Source of the DNA: Magnetococcus sp. PR-3
GTDB taxonomy: Bacteria; Pseudomonadota; Magnetococcia; Magnetococcales; Magnetococcaceae
Length of the DNA stretch: 64,000 bases
Direction of reading: 5' to 3'
NCBI RefSeq assembly: GCF_036689865.1
Contig: NZ_JBAHUQ010000028.1
Location: 1-64,000, forward strand
The position numbers and the translations under genes are program-made. The notes under the pieces are model-generated. The model was not told the DNA's origin, did no database searches, and was given only the letters and a program-made list of their open reading frames with translations. Positions 48,586 through 57,300 of this stretch are shown piece by piece (the stretch's first letter is position 1; every line of letters begins with the position of its first letter).

Positions 48586-49659
48586 TTAGCCAGCACTACT
48601 ACTGATGGCTAAAAACCGGGATTTAAGATGAGAGACAACCACCCCCCGGTCCATACGCCAGAGCTCTTTAAGCAAGCCACTACGCCACGCTTGAAACATA
48701 TGCGCCATAGGTATGGCTGACATGAACAGTATAATAAGCTCTTTTACGACGATCTTATGCTGCCGTTTGGGATGTTTTTTATGCCGTTTGGCAAAGCGAT
48801 GCCACACATGTAAAACCTCCATGGCTTCTCGCATGGTACGATAATCCTTTAAATAAGGGGGGTACCGCACCATATTCCGTAGCTTTTTTACGCTGATCTC
48901 ACTCCACAGCTGATCAGGCATCAGGGCTTCCAAATTGGCCTTCACCTGCTGTCGTGCGGCATCCCTACTTTCACCATGCTGTCGCAAGCTACTATTATCA
49001 CTATGATCACGCTGATCCATCAACAGTGCATCCAAGTTGGCTACTTCCATCACCTGCATCATCTCGCCCCACAACTGATAATCGCTGTGAAAACGATAGG
49101 TGGGGTTATAGCGAACCGGTTTACCATTGGGAAGAAGACGACGAAAAATCACAGAGGCGTGGTAAAACGGGTTATGGCAGAGCCAAACCCAACGAATGGC
49201 TAAATCCTGCACAGGGGGGATCAACTCCTGTTGCAAGACACCACTACGATCCACCACACGGCTACCACACCCAAGCAGGCCAACCTTGGGGTGCTCACTG
49301 AGATAAGCCAGCTGTTTGGCCAAACGCTGAGGATGACAACAATCATCCGCATCCATACGGGCAATCCAGTGACCACGGGCTTGTTGTAAGCCATGGTTTA
49401 AGGCCTGGGCCTGGGTTGTGGATGGATCTGAGAGATGCTGTAAAACAATCCGTGCATCCTGACCGGCCAGCTCTTTAAGAATATGCGGGGTACTATCTGT
49501 CGAGGCACTGTCCACAATAATGCACTCAAAATCCCCAAAACTTTGGGTCAGAATACTCTCAACCGCTTCTCTTAAAAACAGCTCGCCATCACGCACAGAC
49601 ATCACAAAAGAGACGGTGGGTACCGTCGGGTCCCTAGACCCCTTCTTCGTCTTTTGCAT
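48586..49659 (-). CDS. Family 2 glycosyltransferase
   Basis: A 357-residue GT-A glycosyltransferase. The nucleotide-sugar domain begins TVSFVMSVRDGELFLREAV and carries IIVDSASTDST and the DxD-type ARMDADDCCHP, then about 150 further residues that are basic (KRHKKHPKRQH). There is one possible amphipathic membrane-contact segment near 310-325. It belongs to the minus-strand group that faces the asnB operon. The sugar is unknown. Confidence 0.9.
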   Translation of the reverse strand: MQKTKKGSRDPTVPTVSFVMSVRDGELFLREAVESILTQSFGDFECIIVDSASTDSTPHILKELAGQDARIVLQHLSDPSTTQAQALNHGLQQARGHWIARMDADDCCHPQRLAKQLAYLSEHPKVGLLGCGSRVVDRSGVLQQELIPPVQDLAIRWVWLCHNPFYHASVIFRRLLPNGKPVRYNPTYRFHSDYQLWGEMMQVMEVANLDALLMDQRDHSDNSSLRQHGESRDAARQQVKANLEALMPDQLWSEISVKKLRNMVRYPPYLKDYRTMREAMEVLHVWHRFAKRHKKHPKRQHKIVVKELIILFMSAIPMAHMFQAWRSGLLKELWRMDRGVVVSHLKSRFLAISSSAG

Positions 49660-49723
49660 GATCTAACCCCCTATCTGTTCACACAGATCGCCCTCTCAAC
49701 GACATGTGCTCCGTACAGCTCGA

Positions 49724-50629
49724 TTAATTACGCCCTTTAAAATCCACAATGAGATGCGCCAATATGCCAAAAAACAGCGTCTGCAACCCAAACATACTTA
49801 AAGCCAGCACCAAATTGACATGCTGAACAGGCTTAGGGTACAGGCCAAACAACCACTGACCCATTTCAAAACATGCGATCAGGGTACCCAGTGCAAAACA
49901 ACCCAGCCCGATGGGGGCAAAGATCTTAAGTGGACGTACGGAGACCAACACCAAAAAAATCTGTGGCAACACCTTGAAGGGGTAGCGTAGAGAGATAAAC
50001 GATTTTCCCGTCACCCGCTTGCGAAACGCGACAGAGACATGCTCAAACCGCATACCTTTACGGTAGGCATCCACAAGAATCTGCTGGGTATAGTTATAAT
50101 CCCCCGGTAGATAAAACTGACGGGTATACACACGGCTTACGGCAAAAATACCCGGCTGGCTATCTTTTAAGGGCCATTTGGTCAACCAACGCATTAAACC
50201 GGTAAATACCTTATTTCCAATCCGACGCACAAACGGCATTTTATAGCTAATTCGCTCAAAGCGGTTGCCATAAACCACATCGGATGTATCCTCAATAATT
50301 GGCTGAATCAAGGTCATAATATCGGCAGGATCATGCTGTAAATCTGCATCAAACTTAACCGTGATATCGGCTTTATCACCATGAGCAGCGGTTATGCCAC
50401 TTCGTACGGCAGCACCCAAACCTTGGTTAACCCGATGACGAACCACCCGATCAGCACCAGCCTGTTCAGCTTCCTGTCGGGTCTTATCGGTTGAGCCATC
50501 ATCCACCACATAGATTTGCAAGGTCATGTCGGCAGCTTCGTACACCGGCACCTGAGCTTTGAGCGCCGTCACGGTACGCGCAATCATCTCCTCTTCATTA
50601 TAAGCAGGAACAATGACGATCACTTTCAT
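49724..50629 (-). CDS. Polyprenyl-phosphate glycosyltransferase, DPM1-like (GT2)
   Basis: A 301-residue GT-A enzyme. VIVPAYNEEEMI opens the domain, VVDDGSTDKTRQEAEQAG follows, and VKFDADLQHDPADIM holds the metal-binding acidic residues. Two C-terminal membrane helices (about 238-260 and 270-295) anchor it. This layout matches enzymes that make undecaprenyl- or dolichyl-phosphate sugars, or add a sugar to a lipid-linked unit at the inner membrane. It is 64 bp downstream of no other gene on this strand except the TPR protein gene, and may share its transcript. Confidence 0.9.
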   Translation of the reverse strand: MKVIVIVPAYNEEEMIARTVTALKAQVPVYEAADMTLQIYVVDDGSTDKTRQEAEQAGADRVVRHRVNQGLGAAVRSGITAAHGDKADITVKFDADLQHDPADIMTLIQPIIEDTSDVVYGNRFERISYKMPFVRRIGNKVFTGLMRWLTKWPLKDSQPGIFAVSRVYTRQFYLPGDYNYTQQILVDAYRKGMRFEHVSVAFRKRVTGKSFISLRYPFKVLPQIFLVLVSVRPLKIFAPIGLGCFALGTLIACFEMGQWLFGLYPKPVQHVNLVLALSMFGLQTLFFGILAHLIVDFKGRN

Positions 50630-50765
50630 GGCAAAACCTGTCTGCAGTTGGCATAGATAAACATGGAAACTGAGCGGCCTAATAAAAACATGGCCCCGAT
50701 AAAAACAAACTACATGATGTTTGAGCCCAGGTCATCGCATGGCATGGATACTCAAGGATCATGAT

Positions 50766-52829
50766 CTATTTTTTTGACCGATGACACCACTGTTGCCATA
50801 AGTCCCGATAGACCCCCTCAACAGCCTTTGCATATCCCGCACCATCTGCTAGAGGGGAAGCTTCCATACGTGCCCGCATCCCTTGTCGGAGTTGCGCCAA
50901 GGCGGGAAGATCACTGGCCATGGCCACCGCATGATCCACATACGCTTGGTGACTGGTCACCGCCCAATGCTCCAGCCCTGCAATGCTTAAATGGCCCACA
51001 CTATGCCGCCCCGCCAAACGGTCACCATGCAGTGCCACCACAGGAACCCCCATCCATAAGGCTTCTATCGTGGTCAACCCACCGGAATAGGGAAAAGGAT
51101 CCAACGCAATATCCATATCCCCATAACCCGCTAAGAGTTGGGCATGCGCCACACCACCATCCAACTGAAGCTGATGGGCTGGCACCCCATGCATGGCAAA
51201 CGTATCCATAACCCTTTGCTGAGTCTGCACACCATTTAACCCATGGGTCCGCAAGATCAACCTTGAAGTAGGCAACCTTTTGAGCAGTTTACTCCACAGG
51301 GCAATTACTTCTGGATTGATTTTGGCCATGTTGTTACAGCACCCAAAGGTGATGTGACCGTTGTTGAGGGCCGGTAACGGTTTGACTTCTGGCATATAGG
51401 GGGGGGGTGCATAGACTGTATTTAAATACCCAGGGAGATACTGTAAAGGCTCAGAAAAACAAGAGGTCAATACTTCTGGTATTTGGTAGGGGTCGGCCAA
51501 AACAGCATCCATACGGTCAATTCCGTTGGAGCTGTAGCAACCACCAGCCAAAATTTGTACCGGTGCGCTACCTTTAACCAATAACATCATCCGATTACCA
51601 CGGGTATGACCGGAAAGATCCATTAACAGATCAATCCCATCTTCAGCAATTTGCTGGGCCACCACCTCATCTGGCTGCCCAGCGAGATCATACCAATGAT
51701 CCACATGTTTTTGACACAATGCCGTCAGCCAGTCATGCTTGACGGTGCTTGAATAGACATAACTCTCAACCGCCTGAGGATCATGATTTTCAAAGAGGGG
51801 CAGATGGAAAAAACCCAATGGATGCTGGCAAAGATCCGCACTGATATACCCCACTTTTAATCGACGGTGGGGATCTGGGTTATTGAGAAAATGAGGTTCC
51901 GCAAAACCACGGCCATGGTGCTGCTGCCAAACCCTTAATGCCTTAGACAGGTCAGGCCCTGTATAGTGGGTCGTATAGTTCAGGCACATCAACATATTAC
52001 TGCGGATATCACGGTTCTCTTCAAGCGCTAACGCTTGCTCAAAATGCACAATCGCTTCATCCGCCAACCCAACATCCACCAACGTATTGGCGAGATTATT
52101 GTGGGCTGCAATAAAGTTTTCCTCCAGCGCCAAAGCTTGTTCAAAATGCTGCCTTGCTTCTAAGTGACGGCGGGTTTTACGCAGCAACACACCTAAACCA
52201 TTATGGGCCTCTGCCAAATTGGGGTCACGTTTGAGTACCTCTCGGAACAGATCTTCTGCTTCACGATGACGTTCCATTTGGTTGAGCAGCAGCGCCCGGT
52301 TACATAAATGTGCCACAGAATCGGGATTAAGCATCAGTGCCTGAGCATAAGCCGCATCAGCCCCGGATAGATCCCCACGGGCACGACACACCTTGGCCAA
52401 ACCATCCCATGCGGCATCCAGTGGCTGTTGCTGCAAAGCCTGTTCAAAGAGAGCCTGGGCTTTTTCCAACTGCTCTTGACGCAGTTGGTTATAGCCGTAA
52501 TTCACTAATAACGTGACACTTTCATCCCCCGCAGACATAGCCTGTTGAAAATGTTCAGCCCCTTTTTCCAACTGTTGCAAGCCGGTATAGAGTGTACCCA
52601 GTTGCCGGTGTCCATCTTGATGTTGTGGATCAACCGCCAACACCGCCAGTAAGCGGGCTTCAAACTGCACCTTGTCCTCACGCATTTGGCTAATAAGCGC
52701 CAAATGGTAAAGCACAACCGGATGCTCAGGGGCTGCATTCAAGATCTGTAGATAGAGCGATTCCGCTTGATCTAACAAACCCTGTTTATGCCATTGTGCC
52801 GCCTGTTTAAAGGCCTCTTCCAGTGTCAT
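50766..52829 (-). CDS. TPR protein with O-GlcNAc-transferase-like (GT41) domain
   Basis: About 687 residues from ATG 52827-52829, preferred because GAGGG precedes it; an upstream in-frame start adds 21 residues. Tetratricopeptide repeats fill about 1-285 (LAEAHNGLGVLLRKT, FIAAHNNLANTLVDVGL). The GT41 catalytic region (about 310-680) contains KVGYISADLCQHPLGFF, the metal-independent donor site HITFGCCNNMAKINPEV and DIALDPFPYSGGLTTIEALWMGVPVV. Such bacterial SPINDLY-type enzymes glycosylate Ser/Thr of proteins, often flagellin or surface proteins. The target is unknown. It lies close to two GT2 genes. Confidence 0.92.
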   Translation of the reverse strand: MTLEEAFKQAAQWHKQGLLDQAESLYLQILNAAPEHPVVLYHLALISQMREDKVQFEARLLAVLAVDPQHQDGHRQLGTLYTGLQQLEKGAEHFQQAMSAGDESVTLLVNYGYNQLRQEQLEKAQALFEQALQQQPLDAAWDGLAKVCRARGDLSGADAAYAQALMLNPDSVAHLCNRALLLNQMERHREAEDLFREVLKRDPNLAEAHNGLGVLLRKTRRHLEARQHFEQALALEENFIAAHNNLANTLVDVGLADEAIVHFEQALALEENRDIRSNMLMCLNYTTHYTGPDLSKALRVWQQHHGRGFAEPHFLNNPDPHRRLKVGYISADLCQHPLGFFHLPLFENHDPQAVESYVYSSTVKHDWLTALCQKHVDHWYDLAGQPDEVVAQQIAEDGIDLLMDLSGHTRGNRMMLLVKGSAPVQILAGGCYSSNGIDRMDAVLADPYQIPEVLTSCFSEPLQYLPGYLNTVYAPPPYMPEVKPLPALNNGHITFGCCNNMAKINPEVIALWSKLLKRLPTSRLILRTHGLNGVQTQQRVMDTFAMHGVPAHQLQLDGGVAHAQLLAGYGDMDIALDPFPYSGGLTTIEALWMGVPVVALHGDRLAGRHSVGHLSIAGLEHWAVTSHQAYVDHAVAMASDLPALAQLRQGMRARMEASPLADGAGYAKAVEGVYRDLWQQWCHRSKK

Positions 52830-52914
52830 ATCGACCCTCAATAGAATAAGGAGTGAAGGAGACGAATCATGCGTAAAACGTGCCACTCCCACCCTTAAGG
52901 ATCACCCAATAATA

Positions 52915-52946
52915 AAGGGACGACAGGCGCTAACCTGTCGTCCCTT
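52915..52946 (-). terminator. Stem-loop terminator of the flavoprotein gene
   Basis: A perfect 13-bp inverted repeat (52915-52927 with 52934-52946) with a six-base loop lies 54 bp past the stop of the flavoprotein gene on the minus strand. Downstream on that strand is TTTATTATT, only moderately T-rich. Confidence 0.75.
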
Positions 52947-52999
52947 CCCTCCCTGGCCTCCCCCCTCGAAGACCAGCCCCAATACCATTCATGAGCGGT

Positions 53000-54148
53000 T
53001 TAAGCTGCAATAGCTGTTTGCATCTCTTTAACCAAAGTGCTTTTAAGCTTGGTATGTTCTCCTGTAAGAACAAAGCCTTCAAGCACACCGCCTTCTCCCA
53101 TGTAGCGCCCCATCACACCTTTAGGTGTGTGGCTCATAAACCAAGAGCCAGCCCGGTCTCCAGGGGGCATGGTCACAATGGGGTGAAGGGTTGTTTTAAT
53201 AACCACCGGCATAATCGGGTAGATAACAGGTGTTGGTTTATGGGCCAGCGTGGCGGCCAATGCACGCCCCCCAACCATTAGAGGCTGCACGTAAGGTAAA
53301 TTGGCACCATTAACCTCTGCACAGTCCCCCAGTGCATAAATATGGGGGTCTGAGGTTTGTAGATATTCGTTGGTCACAATCCCCCGATTAACAGCCAATC
53401 CGGCAGCTTTGGCCATATCGACATTAGGTTTTAGCCCCACCGCAGAGAGCACCAGATCCCCATCAACCACAGTGCCGTTCTTTAATGTGGTCTGATAGTG
53501 GCGACCCTCTTTTTCAATGGCTCCATTAAAGGTTTCAAGGTGCCACTGCGCCCCCACTTTTTTCAAAACCTGTTGTAAAGCTCGCCCAGCCTTTTCTGGA
53601 ATGAGGGTGCTGATGGGCCAAGGGTCGGGGCCAACCAAAGCCACCTTCTTACCCACCTTTAGTAGATCGTTGGCAAACTCACAGCCAATTAATCCAGGAC
53701 CGATAAGAATAACCTTTTCGACATCCTTTAAACGGTCACGCCACTGCGCATAATCTGCTAAAGAGTTAACCTGCATAACATCGGATGCCCCTGTCCCCCG
53801 AAATGGAAGCTGAATCGGGTTCGCGCCCACAGCGAGCACCAACTGTGCATAAGAAACCACTTGACCATCCGTCAGAACCACTTGCCGTTTGGCCGGTTCA
53901 ATATGATCCACAAAGGTATGGGTTAAAACCTGAGCATCCAACTGTTCAGACATCTGTTCAGCACTGGCCATAACCAGACCTTGTGCATCTTTGTTCTGTG
54001 CCAAAGCGCTGGACAACATGGGTTTGGAGTAAAAAGATCCATCATCCCCTGTGATCAAAGTAATGGGGCGGGAATCTTTGAGCTTTCTCAACTCCTTGGC
54101 TAGCCCGTAGCCAGCTAAGCCAGTTCCAATAATCACCAATGGATTCAT
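53000..54148 (-). CDS. Rubredoxin-reductase-like FAD/NAD(P)H oxidoreductase
   Basis: A 382-residue pyridine-nucleotide-disulfide-type flavoprotein. The FAD motif IIGTGLAGYGLAKEL is at 6-20, the NAD(P)H motif VILIGPGLIGCEFANDL near 147, and IYALGDCAEVNG near 275 binds FAD. There is no redox-active CxxC, as in rubredoxin and ferredoxin reductases. The family passes electrons from NAD(P)H to rubredoxin, often for oxygen or superoxide detoxification. No rubredoxin is adjacent, so the partner is elsewhere. It is monocistronic with its own terminator. Confidence 0.9.
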   Translation of the reverse strand: MNPLVIIGTGLAGYGLAKELRKLKDSRPITLITGDDGSFYSKPMLSSALAQNKDAQGLVMASAEQMSEQLDAQVLTHTFVDHIEPAKRQVVLTDGQVVSYAQLVLAVGANPIQLPFRGTGASDVMQVNSLADYAQWRDRLKDVEKVILIGPGLIGCEFANDLLKVGKKVALVGPDPWPISTLIPEKAGRALQQVLKKVGAQWHLETFNGAIEKEGRHYQTTLKNGTVVDGDLVLSAVGLKPNVDMAKAAGLAVNRGIVTNEYLQTSDPHIYALGDCAEVNGANLPYVQPLMVGGRALAATLAHKPTPVIYPIMPVVIKTTLHPIVTMPPGDRAGSWFMSHTPKGVMGRYMGEGGVLEGFVLTGEHTKLKSTLVKEMQTAIAA

Positions 54149-54373
54149 GGCAATATCTCCGTATCACCGCACAAAGCGGATTGAATTTCTTTATTGGTAC
54201 CTTTTCGGTACTATATATTGGGAGCGAAACAGCTGAGATTTGGTTCCCTGAAAAACAGAGAAGAAAGCTTTGCTACCACACATTCACTCATTCAGCTGTT
54301 AGGAACCGTACAGAAAAAGCGAACGGACAGATGGTATTAAAAAGGGGCGCGGTATTGTTGAGAGGTGGGGAGG

Positions 54374-57300
54374 TTATCCATCCAACATGGTGTGTACGCT
54401 GGTAATTGCATCCAACAACTGCTGTTTACGGAAGGGTTTGGTCAGATAAAAATCACTTCCACACTCCATGGCCTTATCCAGGTCCCGGCGTACAGAGAGT
54501 GCGGTTAAGGCGATAATGGGTGTACGAAGACGGTTGTTCTGTTTCTCCCACTCGCGGATCTTACGCATGGCACCATAACCGTCCAGCACCGGCATCAGAA
54601 GATCCATAAGCACCATATCATAATGGCCGGTTTTAAATTTATCCACAGCCTGAGCGCCATCATGACACAGCTCCAAGCGGTGATCACTTTTTGCCAGGAA
54701 CGCGCTCACCAGCTTACGGTTATCCTCGGCGTCATCTGCCACCAAAATGGAGAGCGGCCTCTGCTGGGGAGGGGGGACAAAACCGGACTCTTCATTTAAA
54801 ATATCCAGCGAGCTTTCGGCTCTTGGGAAGGGCAAATTGACGGTAAAGACGGCACCAACACCCTCTTGGCTCTCTACCCCAATATCTCCCCCCATAGCTT
54901 CAGAGAGATGCTTGCAGATGGTTAGGCCCAAGCCAGTCCCACCAAATTTTCGTGTGGTTGTGGTATCCGCCTGAGTAAATGGATGGAAAATTTTCTCCAT
55001 CTTTTCGCTCGAAATGCCAACCCCTGTATCGCTGACCTTAAAGAAAGTACGGTCCGCAGCACCACGGGTAATGTGCAGTGTGACACGCCCCGCACTGGTA
55101 AATTTAATGGCGTTGGAAAGCAGGTTAACCAAAATTTGACGAAGACGGTCAGGATCACCCATCACAAAGCGGGGAACCGCTAACTCGATCTCTTCGACCA
55201 GCTCAATACCTTTTTGATTGGCTGCAACCCGTTTGATCTCACAGATCTCACGAACCAGTTTGGGCAGATCAAACGTGGCATACTCCAAATCCAGCTTACC
55301 GGCTTCAATTTTTGAGAGATCCAACGTCTCATTCACCAGATTAAGCAGCAGTTCACCAGCATTGCGGGAGATCTCCATCAACCCCAGTTGTTCCTCTGAC
55401 AAAGAGGTTTCATCCAACAACTCATGGGTACCCAAAATGGCGTTCAAAGGGGTCCGGATTTCATGGCTCATAATGGCCAAAAATTCACTCTTGGCGCGGT
55501 TACCCGCTTCCGCCTCATCCTTACGCAGTTCGGCTTCACGGGTGGCCAGTTCCAGTTCCGAGGTGCGCATACGCACCTGTTTTTCCAACCGATCCCGATG
55601 CCGCTTCAACTCAAGTTGACTATGAACACGCCGACGCACCACTTCACTGTGATAGGGCTTGGTTATGTAGTCAACAGCCCCCAGTTGGAACCCTTCCGCT
55701 TCATCCACCACCTCTTTTTTGGCACTGACAAAGATAACGGGAATTTCTTGCGTGGCTTCTGTTGCTTTAAGACGACGGCAGACCTCATAGCCGTTCATCT
55801 CCGGCATCATAATATCCAACAGGATCATATCTGGTTGATGCTGGCACTGGGCCAACATCAGCGCTTCTGGGCCACTCAACGCAACCAAACGTTCATAGTC
55901 AGTCAAAATTTCCTTAAGCACATCCACATTATCCGGCTGATCATCAACAATCAGTAGCCGCTCTTTAACACTGTGGGCGCAGGTAAGATGTTCTTCTGCA
56001 ATCTCATACTGCAACGCCTTGGAAATTTGCAGCACACCCTGGAAGGCCTCCTGAAAATTATAACGCTCCACATGCTTACGTACGGTCCAATAGGCTGTGG
56101 CTGCCGGGGTATCCTTAAGGATCTCCCCAAAAGCATCCAATAGCGCGTCAACTTCTATACTGTGGAACTTCAAACGCCCTGCCAGTTTATCCAACAGCGG
56201 TCCAGCAACCGTTAAATCCGTTTCCAATATGGGGAGTTCACCACTGACCATGCTCTGCACAACCGCCGGGCTCTCCCCGGTTTGATGTCCACGGATCCCC
56301 TCAAGCAACTGTTCCAACCGTTTACTAAAACTGTGGAAGGCAGCCTCCATGACCGCTTCGTGGCCATCCGCAGCAGCCAGTTCCAAAGCGACCGCTTCCT
56401 TGGCCAGTTCCTGCGCACCCAAAGCTGCAGCACGCCCCCGCAGCGCATGGATCTCACGACTTAACGGGTTCCATTCACCCTTGCTACAGAGATCTGTGAA
56501 GAGGGGTAGGCTCTCCCAATAGCGTTGATAAAAGCGCCCGAGCAGCACCACAAACAGATCATGGTTGCCCGCCAAACGGTTAAGACCCACTTCAGGATCC
56601 ACACCACGCATCATGGGGACTTCATCCCCTCGAGAGATCACCTCATACTGCTGTGCCATGCTAGGTAGTGTGATCCAGCGTTTTAAAACGCCATAGAGCC
56701 GCTCCGGGCGGATCGGCTTATCCAAGCTCTCTTGAAAACCCATACTCTCCAGATCCACCAAATCTTCATCGGTGGTTCCGGTAGACAGCGCCACCACGGG
56801 TAATGGCTTACCTTTTTCTTTATCTCTTATACTTTTAATCGCCTGCATACCATCCATGACCGGCATATGCAGATCCATAAGCACCAGGTCATAGTCAAAG
56901 CGCGCCATACGGTCCAGGGCTTTTTGCCCATTTTCAGCCAGATCCACCACCAACCCGACCCGCTCCAGCAGCTCCAAGGCGACCTGTTGATTGATGGGGT
57001 TATCTTCCACCAACAAGACATGGGCACTACCAACATGGCGCCCAACCTCAGACTCAGCAGCCAGCTGCTGTACTTGGCGCCGATCCCGATGCTGATCCTG
57101 CTCTTGCCAATCCCCACACAGCGCAGAGATTAAACGCTCGCGTGCAACCGGCTTATCCACACAGACATCCACCCCTGCCCGTTCCGCCTGGGTTTTGATC
57201 TCCTCCATACCAAACGCACTAAGCAGCACAATGTGTGGATAGGATAATCCTGGCAGGGCGGCATCCAGCGCAGCACGTATTTCAATGGCAGAAACAACCC

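Noticed and set aside
54150-54373. Inverted elements (AACAGCTG...CAGCTGTT, GGTTCC...GGAACC)
   Set aside because: The pairs are interleaved, not nested, so they do not form one hairpin, and there is no other sign of a regulatory site.
55424-55957. 177-codon plus-strand frame inside the giant kinase gene
   Set aside because: The opposite strand codes receiver 5 and the second HisKA region. The frame has no domain and no ribosome site.
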